Assembly: GCF_000003195.3 (NCBI RefSeq)
Contig: NC_012878.2
Span: 14,028,406 to 14,092,405 of the forward strand
Reading direction: 5' to 3'
Length of the DNA stretch: 64,000 nucleotides
Source: Sorghum bicolor
Lineage: Eukaryota > Streptophyta > Magnoliopsida > Poales > Poaceae
Shown here: positions 37,101 to 47,400 of the stretch, piece by piece
Layout: the number at the start of each line of letters is the position of its first letter
Numbering within the stretch: position 1 is the first letter of the stretch
Notes under the pieces: generated by a model
Seen by the model: only the letters and a program-made list of their open reading frames with translations
What the model was told of the DNA's origin: nothing
The model's database searches: none
Program-made: the position numbers and the translations under genes

Positions 37101-38651
37101 CAAAATTGTAACCACATCATTTGGATCTGCAAAACGCAAGATATGAATTTTACAAAATCAACACAGGATCTGCAAAACAGTAAACTAGAGGTGTGAGAGA
37201 GAGAGGCTGACAGGTGGGATCCGCTGACACACGGGACCCACGCGACAGAGAGACAGAGACAGGGGAGAAGCTCGTCGCCGGCGAAACTCAACGACGGCGA
37301 GGTCTCGGTCGGATCCAAGGGCATCTACGTGTTCCTCTCCTCAAGGAGACTCTGTTGACCTACTTCACTCGCGCTCTACTGGACCCTAGGGTGCTCGCCG
37401 GCGTGAATGGCGGCTCGGCGGCGCTGCGGGCGATACACCGGCGTGCACAGCCGATGCCGTCCCGGTTGAGGTTCACGCCGAGCATCAATGAGCCAAGGGA
37501 AAGCGATAGGAACAAGAATGGAGAGAAATGGTAGAGCAGAGAGGCCTGGCCACGGCGCCGGTGAGCTCGGGCGGAACTCCGGCGAGGGAGAATGGCTCGG
37601 AGCTTGGCAATGCCTCCTTACCCGTGCTTGACAGTGACCAAGGAGGTGACGCCGAGGTAGAGGAAGCTCTAGCGAAGCTTTTGGCAGGCTGGCTTGGCCG
37701 GAGACGGCGAGGGAAGCTCGGGCGAAGCGGCCGTTCCGCGGCGGAGCTCGCCGAGGCGAAATGGAGAAGGGAGAGCGCGCTGGGGAGGCGAAATGAGGAC
37801 GGCCGAGGCTCGGGGTGGCGTCGTGGCGTCCAAGTGAAGGCGTCGGGGCTGACAGGCGGGGTCGCCGTCGACGTACGGCCGCCATGGGTCATCCACGCGT
37901 CGGCCAGCCGGCGACTGACGAAACTGAATCGTGCGATTCAGTCGTCGTCGACCCTGTGTGAAACCCAAAGATCACCGACGTTTTACTCTCAGCTCACTCA
38001 ATGGTTTTGGCTCGAACTTGATCCTTTGGACAGAGCTACACGAGTTCTACAAGTTTGATCATGCGATCAAAGTCTAACTCGGCATGGATTTCAAACTACA
38101 AGGCTCCCAACAACCCTATGTCGAATCTGCCGATTCCCAAACTTAGCCAAATTCGGCTAAGTGTAGAAACAGCACTGTTTTCTGGCTTGTGGGCCACTTT
38201 TGGTCAGGTTCCATGCATTTTCATAAAAAGTCATCAACATAACTTTTGTAGCTTATGAAATTTACTACAACTTTGTTTTAGGTGTCACTTACATGCAAGG
38301 TCTCTAACACTAGTTTCATAAAAACATCTTTGAAAAGAGGTCTAGGGGGGTCAAGGAGGTTAAACTAGGGTTAACCATGACCTAGGGGCATTTTTGACCA
38401 AAACCTCCAACATGAACTTTGCTCAAAATGTTTTTCTAAACATTATTAAAGTATTTTGGAAGACAATGTACACTTGCATGCATTTTTCACCCATTACAAT
38501 CAACCATAGCAAGTCATATAGCAATTCAATCACATAGTATATGTAACAAATGGCATGTGATCATGGTATGATGGTCATGAGTGATTATGATGATGCTTAT
38601 GTTGATGCAATGCTCATGGTTAACATGCAAGCTAACACTAGGAGTGTTACA
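34127..38651 (-). repeat. Tekay-like LTR3 (right outer, 4525 bp)
   Basis: Right outer LTR. It resembles LTR1 in keeping the segments LTR2 lacks. Confidence 0.9.
37528..38058 (+). other. 176-codon antisense ORF in LTR3
   Basis: Same position, frame and length as in LTR1 and LTR2, with scattered substitutions. Reported for comparison only. Confidence 0.22.
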
Positions 38652-38656
38652 GCCTC
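38652..38656. repeat. TSD of the Tekay array (right GCCTC)
   Basis: Matches 10581-10585. Confidence 0.85.
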
Positions 38657-38909
38657 CATGTGTTGAAGATTAGTTGTTGATGGCGATAGTAGGTGGCGAG
38701 TTCAGGGACGAGGCAACGGTGGCAGCCTGGCGATAACATAGGGGAGATCCCGATCTGCTGTGCGACGACGATGATGGTAGCCGGATCAATAGGATCGGGT
38801 GCCTAAACAGGGGCGCTGCCCCTGGTAGAGATCGACCTCTCCCCAGCAGCATGCAGTGTGGAAGTGGCGACGGCTAGGGTTAGAATCTAAATCTAGGCGA
38901 ATGATACCA
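38657..38909 (-). other. TRIM-like internal region, 5' part
   Basis: Continuation of 9387-10585 on the other side of the Tekay array. Non-coding, with CTAACCCTAGCCG (minus strand) just downstream of the PBS, as often found in grass retroelement leaders. Confidence 0.6.
38900..38909 (-). promoter_or_regulatory. PBS of the TRIM-like element
   Basis: The minus strand reads TGGTATCATT directly after the LTR end CTTCA. The first eight bases match the tRNA-iMet PBS, the next two do not. Confidence 0.65.
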
Positions 38910-39110
38910 TGAAGTAGAATATAATTGGTGGGATATTTGGTATATTGCATTGGGTCCTCATGGGCTAATTATATAGGGTATATAGGACTAACACCTTATG
39001 TGGATACATACCATGAAGCAGAATATAATTGGTGGAATATTTGATATATTGCATTAGGCCTCATGGACTAATTATATAGAGTACATAGGACTAACACCTT
39101 ACGTGGATAT
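38910..39110 (-). repeat. TRIM-like 5' LTR, main piece with 104-bp internal duplication
   Basis: Two direct copies of the CCATGAAG(T/C)AGAATATAATT unit begin at 38907 and 39011, a period of 104 bp. The rest of the LTR is at 46818-46849 beyond the Athila/Tat-type insertion. The two pieces total 233 bp, and subtracting the duplication gives 129 bp, the length of the left LTR. Confidence 0.8.
39106..39110. repeat. TSD of Athila/Tat-type element (left GATAT)
   Basis: GATAT recurs at 46813-46817. Confidence 0.88.
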
Positions 39111-40371
39111 TGTTGATGGTCCTTAATGCTCACATTTAACCATCAACTAATCATGGAAAAGGACTTATATGCAACAAACACCTAGACTTAGGGTTTTGTC
39201 TGACAGAATTCTACGAGTTTTGGTGTTTGTCTATTTCTGCAGGGGGTTATCAGGAAATATGGAGGAAAGGCCCACACGTCGAGTTTACATAGAGATATTA
39301 ACGTGCCGCGCAATTTTCTACCATCTAGAAGACTCCAGAAGCCATGGGAACAAACGGGGAGGCGATCAGGCTCGGAGGCAGGGCGCCCGCCCTGCTACAG
39401 TGCCCAATCAGAGTCCTTTTCGCGGATCGTGATCCACCGACCTAAGGGATCAAGGAAAACCATGCGATTAATGTCGGTTTGATCCGACGGCCCAGATTCA
39501 TCTGAAAAGACTATATAAGCAAGGCCCCCTGGCCCCTAGAGGCATACCTCTTCTACAGAATCAAAGCTAGGGTTTCAATTCTTCATCCAAGTAGAGAGGA
39601 TCCCTCTAGTTCTTCTAGTTCTACCTCTAGTTCATCTAGTTCTAGTTCTAGTTCATCTAGTTCTAGTTCTAGTTCCTCTAGTTCTAGTTCTAGTTAGTTC
39701 TAGTTGTAATCTAGAAAATACGGAGAGAGAAGAGGAGAGCGGAGGAGGAGGAGCCGGATCTGTCGGATCTTCCTCAACATTGTACTTTTGCAGCAACTGG
39801 TTCGTTCTTCATCGTTCTCCAGGTTCTTCAATTCATAATTCCTGAGTTCTTATTTACTTTTATTTACATTCAAGTTATTTATTGGATTCCCGTTTGCATC
39901 AAGTGCTCTAATCTTTGCAACATTAGAGTAGTAATTAATAGATTAGATGTGGTGTTTAGCCTTGTAATTACCTAGAATTGCACCCAATCCTACGGATTGT
40001 TGTGGTAGCCCTAGGGTAGTGACAGCCCTAACGGTCAACGTATTCCACCTCGTTCAGATCGGTGTTTGTAGGACCGTAGTCAGACCTTCCTAGCCCCCTT
40101 CTCATCTCTTTATGTGGTTAGTGCTCTGATGTCCTGAAATAAATAATCTTTGTAGTAATTCTTGATTCTTAGATCAACTAGAGAACTCTCAGGAAACTTC
40201 CTCTCTTCCCAACAAAAATAATTATATAGTTATCCTTGGGCGATCTTGAATCTTAATTAGTACACTCACGTTCCCTATCGAAAATCGATACTCTGGAATA
40301 CTCCCGGGTGAAAGCTACATCGGTATCCGTGCGCTTGCGGATTTTTCTGTTTGCATTTAAAATACCCAACA
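39111..40371 (+). repeat. Athila/Tat-type 5' LTR (1261 bp)
   Basis: TGTTGATGG...CCCAACA. It has a 21-bp deletion relative to the 3' LTR near 39393, between short CGCCCT repeats. A TCTAGT-rich array lies at about 39606-39715. Confidence 0.92.
39511..39520 (+). promoter_or_regulatory. TATA box of the 5' LTR
   Basis: CTATATAAGC, followed by AAGGCCCCCTGGCCCC. The same motif occurs in the 3' LTR near 45952-45960, and a variant in the solo LTR. Confidence 0.65.
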
Positions 40372-40378
40372 AGCTTTC

Positions 40379-40396
40379 TGGCGCCGTTGCCGGGGA
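40379..40396 (+). promoter_or_regulatory. PBS, tRNA-Asp type
   Basis: TGGCGCCGTTGCCGGGGA lies seven bases after the LTR end. It matches the PBS usual in Athila/Tat-lineage plant elements. Confidence 0.85.
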
Positions 40397-42189
40397 ATGG
40401 TAGTTGTGCTAGTTTCGAACCAAGTCGTCCGTGTATCCTTTCTCTTTTCCTTTTTTACCACATTCACCTTACCATTTTCACCATACCACATGGATTTCAC
40501 TCCAAACATTAATGAGCATGGAATTTATTTCATAGCCACTTCATTTACTCCATGCTCATATGTAATATCTTCACAATCCATTGGTCTCTCCAACATCACC
40601 ACATTCGAGATCTCCACCCCCCCTCTTCCTTTCTATTTATAAAAACTTTAAAAGGGCGGTTGTCGATGCATATGTCTATAATAAATTTTGCAGATCTCGT
40701 TGAGTTGATCTTGATATAGGTCAGCGTTGGAGGGGAAACCACTTCGCTGACATAAATTGATGGTTTCCCAAGGACAAGCTTAGTGTCCTAAAATAAGCAC
40801 TAATCAGATCATAACATGAGCTTTTAATTATTTGCAACATTACCATGTGTATTGAGCATATAAGGATAATTGTAAAAAAATTCCTTCGGGTATTCTTGTC
40901 ACTAACCTTTCCAAGATTGGAGCAAGAAGATCGGATGAATGACAAGCACAAGGTATGTCCAACCAATCATCATACAACATTGAATTAAATTCATCCAAAC
41001 TTGAATTTTGCAAAATTCGAGCTTGGGGGAGTACTTTACATAAAAACATCCTTTGCCATGTTGCTATGTTGGTTGTCCCTACCTTTGAGACATGCTCAAT
41101 TTGTTAAATACTAATCACACTACTTCATCTCCACTTGAGTAGATCTCTATAAATGCTCTCATGCTACCTTTATTTGCTTTAGTATATGTCTAGGTTTGGA
41201 GTAGTTTCATTTGTCTCTTAATTAAGCATGGTGCTTAGTTTAGGAATAATGATCTTACTTCCAAAGGATTTTAAATTAAGCATGATGCTTAGGTTAAAAT
41301 GCCCTCCTAAATCAAATTAGACATGGTGTCTAGGTTGATCTTTGAGCCGATAGTATGCTATAGTAGATATTGGATATTTTGTAGGACTAACCCCTGTAGG
41401 AAAACTTTCAATATCGACCTAGGAAGTCATGAGATAAACTCACATTGGAGACAAAGAGAGAGACGCATGAAGGTTAACAATTTACACAAGGAAGGCATAG
41501 CTCACAAGAGATGATCCATGGAGGGTGCTACAAACACGATGCACAACCGCTAAGAAAGGAAAGCTTCCACAAGGTGATAATGTGCCATCACTCTTCAAGT
41601 AAGGTAACATCTTAAGGTACTTGACTATCACTTTTATAAGTTTCTCCTTGGTTCTTGCGTTCACATGAATAAAGAGACAAACATGTATGATTTATAACTC
41701 TAAATTAACCAAGCCAATTGATTCAATATGTTTAGTCCTTCCACCTTTGTGATCCCACACTCCTAATCATATGAGCTAAAATGTTGCACACGCAATCTTT
41801 GGAAGATATATAAAAAACATAAGTATAGATAGATTATCTTTCCATTAGGTTGAGCGATCTGATCTGACAAATGTTTTAAATGCTACACTCATGATCTTAT
41901 TATCCATCAACTTTGTCTTGCTCGCTATGCTTAAGGTTAGAGAAGAACAAATACACTTTTGGTTCTGTTGGTGTTTTCCACCAACAGGGCCCATGCACTT
42001 GATCTCTGCCTTGTCTCTATGAGTAGGTACACTTCGAGCAAAATATGAAGGACTTTTACAACTCCTAGACTCCACCAAGTGAAGAACCTAGATCTACGAG
42101 CACAAACACACTGGAGATACTGGACACTCAGGCAATCACTGCCCTGAGATGCTTGAGGACGTAAACTACACCAACAACAACTACTACTA
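40397..42189 (+). other. Leader / non-coding 5' body of Athila/Tat-type element
   Basis: About 1.8 kb without a recognisable gag. It contains AGCTTGGGGGAGTAC (41020-41036), a phrase that recurs elsewhere in this element (43880, 45518). Short ORFs on both strands have no motifs. Confidence 0.6.
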
Positions 42190-43355
42190 CTACTACAACT
42201 GTCCTCAACAAAATCAAGAGAGGCGATCCAGGACGCCCCGTCATCCCGATCTCCATCGGCATGGTGGACTTCCCAGAAGCACTCTACGACTTTGGCTCCA
42301 GCGTCAACATTATGCCTAGGGTACTCTATGAAAAATTCTTTACACATTCTTTATGAGAAACAACCATGTATTTGCAGCTTGCAGATCGGACACTAAGTTT
42401 CCCAAAGGGAATATTGAAGAACCTTTACGTCCGAGTTGGTACCTTATACGCTCCAGCAGACTTCGTGGTGATAGAGACTGATACTGATGAGACAGCACCC
42501 ATCATTCTATGGAGGCCATTCCTGAACACCTCGGAAGCTGTCATCTACGCTAATGCTACCAAGATCAGTTTCTACATCATGGGGAAGAAGGAAACGTTTT
42601 CCTTTGAGAATAAGACTACACAAATCTCAGAGCAATCCCGACATGAACCAAGGAAGAGGACCAACAGGAGGAATAGGAACAAGAAAATATGGACCGAGTC
42701 AGCTAAGATGGTCACTGCAGTTCAAGGAGGTCAAGATTGTCGACTAAAGTCAGCGTTCCTGACCAAAACGGACAACCCAGGTATGCCAGGCATCCAGTGC
42801 TCTATTAATGGATACAACTTCCAGAAGACGCTTTGCGACACCGGGTCAAGCGTCAACATAATGGCCGCAGTCACCTATCAGCTCCTGTTCGGAACCATGT
42901 CCCTAAAACCGACATACATTCAGCTCCAGATGGCAGATTAGACATTCCGAAAGGTTATTGACATGGGAAAAGACAAGTACGATCCACCCATCATCCTTGG
43001 GAGACGGTTCCTCGGCACCGTTAAAGCAATCATCTACATTGGAACCGGAGAAGTCCACATGCACTTCACCTCTGAGAAGGTACACCACTATTTTACTAAC
43101 CCTAACTATATAGTTGAAGATTCTAGGCAGGTCAGGACAAGAAGAAGACGACGCAACCGCAACCAGAGGAGGCAAATAATCAAGGACGGATGGGCAGACT
43201 ACGAAGGAGAAGTGGTAAGGTCTAAAGACATACAACTTGAACAGAACTGTCCTGAGAAGACCGTAGCACCGAGTCAGGCGTGTAGAGAGAAGATAGTTAT
43301 ACAAGAAGAGCAGGCGCCGCCGGAACCACCGACTACACCATCCAACGAATCCTAG
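42190..43355 (+). pseudogene. Protease-like ORF with two retropepsin-like domains
   Basis: One reading frame with two stops (TGA 42354-42356, TAG 42939-42941). Domain A runs from ISIGMVDFPEALYDFGSSVNI (42256-42317) through TTMYLQLADRTLSFPKGIL to APIILWRPFLNTSEAVIYAN. Domain B runs from CSINGYNFQKTLCDTGSSVN through PTYIQLQMAD and, after the TAG, DPPIILGRRFLGTVKAIIY and GEVHMHF. Each has the D-x-G-[SA]-S active-site pattern and a later ILGRPFL-like block, as in plant Ty3 proteases. Domain B lacks the stretch normally found between the QLADQ and IDMGKD blocks. A basic tail follows (TRRRRRNRNQRRQ). Domain duplication is plain; enzyme activity is doubtful. Confidence 0.75.
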
Positions 43356-45530
43356 GACGACTGAGAAAATGGAGAGTCCTCTTCGGAGGACTTAAAAACA
43401 CCGACGTCTTGCCAAGAGGTAAACTTAGTAGTTATCCTTTTCCTTTCAATTATTTAAAATAGTTTGCTTAGTTAATCAGGTTCATATCATCTTGAAAAGA
43501 AAATAAAAATGTTAAAAAAAAGTAAGCCCCATGTGAGTATGCTCATGGCATAAAACCCATAAGTACATTCATTGTGGTGGCATAAAAATAAAATAAATAT
43601 ATTTATGTGCTATAAAAATGAAAATATAAAAATAAATTTATGATCCTACTAAAGAGTGTAACATCTATTGAGGAGGCTGAACATGATAAAGGCTAGATAT
43701 TTATGCTAACACTTAACTAGTTCCACAAAGCTTTGTTGTCTATTTGAGCTCCATAGAATTCAAAGATCAAAGAAGACTAGCAGACAAAGGACATCTTAAT
43801 CGCTGTTAGGGTGCTGCCGACATTCAAATACACCTCCCCCACCTGCTAGCTACATCAGGATAAATTACGTCAAAATCCAGCTTGGGGGAGAGCAACCCCA
43901 TTAATCCAGCTAAGTGTTCTACTCATGTTTATACTTTACTCAAATAATAAAAAGATGCATAATCATAAAAACCCAAATAAAGATTTTGTGCTTATATATA
44001 TATATATATATATATCTTTGCTTAGTTTGCTAAATAAATAAATAAATAAATAAAATTTGCTATGAACCCTCGTGATAAGCTCTCATATGGAAATGATGAA
44101 TAGTTGCTCTGCCATGACTAGTTCTCAAAATTGAAATCTCTCTTAAGTTTAGGCATGACTGTTATGAATTAAGATCTGCTCTAAACCTAAACTTGTGGCA
44201 ATAGTACTTGATCTAAAGTCTAAGTCGTTAACGGATATGATATGGGAAGGTTGAGCTACTGTTTATCTGTTCCTAGAGATGCTAGAATTCTGGAGAATTT
44301 TATCTTTGAAAATCTTTAAAATATCACATGATGAGTTCCTGTATGATGAGAGTTTAAAATCCTACCACAGCCATATATATTTATGCTTATTAGACTATGA
44401 ACCATTCATTTACTTTTTACTGCTTATGAGCATTGAGTGTGGTCAAGCTGTGTAGACCCTTAGGAGCTTGTCATGTGGTTAAATCAAGATTCACTTGCAC
44501 ATTCACTCACACATGCTGCTTCTACTCCAGAAGTACGCATCCACATATATTCACCCATTTCCATCTCCAGAACCACCCAAAAATATTCTACTCCTAATCC
44601 GGGAGAGAATAGCCAAAAACATTCTCCTATTTCTGTTTTCCCCTGTGAAATAAATGCTCAAGTTATTTCGGTTACTACCACTTGCTACATTATTTAAAGA
44701 GGAGAGTGCTCCAAAAAAATAAGATACGAGGAAATAAAAAGGGCAAGTGCCCGGAACCTCGAAAGAAAAGAAAAAAGTGAGACAAGAGGTAAAAATAGAC
44801 AAGTGTCCGACAGTAGAATTAGGGGTACAAGATACCCACCTAGAGAAAATAAAAAGAAAATATAGAGCATCTCATTCTCCTCAAAAAGTTTCAAAAGAGC
44901 AAGAAAGGTATGTATCCCTCAGAAGAGCACAAGTAGAATTAGACTTTCACCATTGTTATCACCATCATCACCATACACCATTCATTCGCCACACATGCAC
45001 ATCTTGATTTGACTTATTGACTTGTTCTTCTGGATCCATGGTTTGACTATTAGCTGTCTCCCACCTATGAGCTCCAGATATCAAAACCTTATTAGAGTAG
45101 GGTGAGAGAGAAGGCAATGCCATTATGCCTCATACCAAAAATACCACATACTTTGAGAGAAGGCATACACCATTACTGCCTTGGTAAGGATCTAGAAATA
45201 CCACAAAAGAGAGACTAGAGAGAGTCATACAAGAAATCTCTGAGTTTTATTAGAAAATCTGCAAAAACTCCAGAGCTATAGTTAATCGAAGAATAAGAGA
45301 CACGGCGCTTGACTAGACCGTTCTATCTTTTAACTGCTCAAGACACAGGTGACGGTTGCAAGCCCCATGGTGGAAGGTAATATGAGTAAGTTTAAATCTT
45401 AACCGTTTACCCTAACCCAGAGATGAGATCTTGTTTGAATGCATGTATATCTTTAAGGCATGAAACCACTGTAGAAACTCTTGAGTTCAACTTTGCTCAG
45501 GTACGAGCAAAGGTTAAGCTTGGGGGAGCT
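43356..45530 (+). other. 3' non-coding tail of Athila/Tat-type element
   Basis: AT-rich, with simple repeats (TA)n at 43996-44014 and (AATA)n at 44033-44055. Ends in AAGCTTGGGGGAGCT next to the 3' LTR. ORFs at 44473-45007 show no known motif. Confidence 0.6.
45518..45530 (+). promoter_or_regulatory. PPT of Athila/Tat-type element
   Basis: GCTTGGGGGAGCT immediately precedes TGTTGATGG of the 3' LTR. Confidence 0.7.
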
Positions 45531-46812
45531 TGTTGATGGTCCTTAATGCTCACATTTAACCATCAACTAATCATGGAAAAGGACTTATATGCAACAAACA
45601 CCTAGACTTAGGGTTTTGTCTGACAGAATTCCACCAGTTTTGGTGTTTGTCTATTTCTGCAGAGGGTTATCAGGAAATATGGAGGAAAGGCCCACACGTC
45701 GGGTTTACATAGAGATATTAACGTGCCGCGCAATTTTCTACCATCTAGAAGACTCCAGAAGCCACGGGAACAAACGGGAAGGCGATCGGGCTCGGAGGCA
45801 GGGCGCCCGCCCTACTCTCCTTGGCGCTCGCCCTGCTACAGTGCCCAATCAGAGTCCTTTTCGCGGATCGTGATCCACCGACCTAAGGGATCAAGGAAAA
45901 CCATGCGATTAATGTCGGTTTGATCCGACGGCCCAGATTCATCTGAAAAGACTATATAAGCAAGGCCCCCTGGCCCCTAGAGGCATACCTCTTCTACAGA
46001 ATCAAAGCTAAGGTTTCAATTCTTCATCCAAGTAGAGAGGATCCCTCTAGTTCTTCTAGTTCTACCTCTAGTTCATCTAGTTCTAGTTCTAGTTCATCTA
46101 GTTCTAGTTCTAGTTCCTCTAGTTCTAGTTCTAGTTAGTTCTAGTTGTAATCTAGAAAATACGGAGAGAGAAGAGGAGAGCGGAGGAGGAGGAGCCGGAT
46201 CTGTCGGATCTTTCTCAACATTGTACTTTTGCAGCAACTGGTTCGTTCTTCATCATTCTCCAGGTTCTTCAATTCATAATTCCTGAGTTCTTAATTACTT
46301 TTATTTACATTCAAGTTATTTATTGGATTCCCGCTTGCATCAAGTGCTCTAATCTTTGCAACATTAGAGTAGTAATTAATAGATTAGACGTGGTGTTTAG
46401 TCTTGCAATTACCTGGAATTGCACCCAATCCTGTAGATTGTTGTGGTAGCCCTAGGGTAGTGACAGCCCCAATGGTCGACGTATTCCACCTCGTTCGGAT
46501 CGGTGTTTGTAGGACCGTAGTCAGACCTTCCTAGCCCCCTTCTCATCTCTTTCTGTGGTTAGTGCTCTGATGTCCCGAAATAAATAATCTTTGAAGTAAT
46601 TCTTGATTCTTAGATCAACTAGAGAACTCTCAGGAAACTTCCTCTCTTCCCACCAAAAATAATTATATAGTTATCCTTGGGTGATCTTGAATCTTAATTA
46701 GTACACTCACGTTCCCTGTGGAAAATCGATACTCTAGAATACTCCCGGGTGAAAGCTACATCGGTATCCGTGCGCTTGCGGATTTTTCTGTTTGCGTTTA
46801 AAATACCCAACA
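45531..46812 (+). repeat. Athila/Tat-type 3' LTR (1282 bp)
   Basis: TGTTGATGG...CCCAACA. About seven substitutions and one 21-bp indel separate it by eye from the first 290 bp of the 5' LTR. A TCTAGT-rich array lies at about 46047-46155. Confidence 0.92.
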
Positions 46813-46817
46813 GATAT
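46813..46817. repeat. TSD of Athila/Tat-type element (right GATAT)
   Basis: Matches 39106-39110. Confidence 0.88.
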
Positions 46818-46849
46818 ACAGTGTGGTACGATTTATATTTACTCTAACA
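46818..46849 (-). repeat. TRIM-like 5' LTR, outer piece
   Basis: ACAGTGTGGTACG...TTTACTCTAACA aligns with the end of the left LTR (9355-9386). It is followed by the outer TSD TATTT (46850-46854). Confidence 0.8.
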
Positions 46850-47400
46850 TATTTGCAATAGACAATTGTCATGCATAATTTATATATATATTATTTTTCC
46901 CGATTCATTAGCAATATTCGTGAAACTATGTAACAATATACGGACACAAACGAGAATTCTCTTTTTGCTTTTTCTTTTTGGAGAAATGTGGATAAGTGTA
47001 TACTGCCTCGTCCTTTTTTACCCATCGTTCTCACTTCAAAAAATCAAACAAACTCAACTTTGATCAAATATATAAAAAATTTATTATTTTTTATACATAA
47101 ATTAGTATCATTAGATAGAGCATTGAATTTTCATAATAATTTATTTGGAGATACAATTTTTGTTAATATTTTATAAAAAACTAGTCAAAAAGTTAGGAAA
47201 ATTTAACCTGCTTATTTCTATGGCGACAAATATAAAGGCACAGAGGAGTAGCCACAAAGACTACGACCCGCCCCGTGGTAAAATATTTTATTATGACCTC
47301 TTTTACAATGGTTGGGGTACCTCTTGGTACCTTTTGGTTTCTAAACAAATTATTAACTCTAATTAATTTAAAGAGTGGAAGGTTACTATAGTAATTATGT
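46850..47400. other. AT-rich flank, possible Stowaway remnant
   Basis: The stretch 47040-47210 (TTTGATCAAATATATAAAAA...TTAGTATCATTAGATAGAG) resembles internal sequence of grass Stowaway MITEs, but the termini are not clear. No gene seen. Confidence 0.35.

Larger units (their letters stand above)
10586..38651 (-). mobile_element. Tandem Tekay-like chromovirus array: three LTRs, two bodies
   Basis: Layout is LTR1 10586-15107, body 1 15108-23012, LTR2 23013-27493, body 2 27494-34126, LTR3 34127-38651. All LTRs begin TGTAACAGAACC and end GGAGTGTTACA on the plus strand. The array is flanked by one GCCTC TSD pair. Genes run on the minus strand, each body having a PBS on its right and a PPT on its left. 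A single TSD pair round three LTRs implies one insertion followed by unequal recombination between LTRs, not two insertions. Motifs in the integrase and a chromodomain-like tail, with very long LTRs, point to the Tekay/Del clade. Confidence 0.9.
39111..46812 (+). mobile_element. Non-autonomous Athila/Tat-type LTR retrotransposon
   Basis: 5' LTR 39111-40371, 3' LTR 45531-46812, body of about 5.2 kb, TSD GATAT. The PBS matches tRNA-Asp as in Athila/Tat elements. A PPT lies at 45518-45530. The only coding region seen is a protease-like segment at about 42190-43355. No RT, RNase H or integrase motif was found in any frame, so mobility would depend on an autonomous partner. The long non-coding leader and tail fit this class. 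Confidence 0.85.
9258..46849 (-). mobile_element. TRIM-like small LTR retrotransposon, split by two later insertions
   Basis: Left LTR 9258-9386 (129 bp). The right LTR is 38910-39110 plus 46818-46849 and is interrupted by another element. Outer TSD is TATTT on both sides. Minus orientation is shown by the PBS beside the right LTR and the PPT beside the left LTR. Removing the insertions (10586-38656 and 39111-46817) leaves about 1.8 kb with an internal region of about 1.45 kb. I see no gag, RT or integrase motif, so it must have been mobilised in trans. Size and tRNA-Met-like PBS fit TRIM or a copia-derived non-autonomous element. Confidence 0.8.

Noticed and set aside
44473..45007. ORFs in the 3' part of the Athila/Tat-type element as an env-like gene
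   Set aside because: Short frames on both strands without signal peptide or transmembrane pattern that could be relied on.
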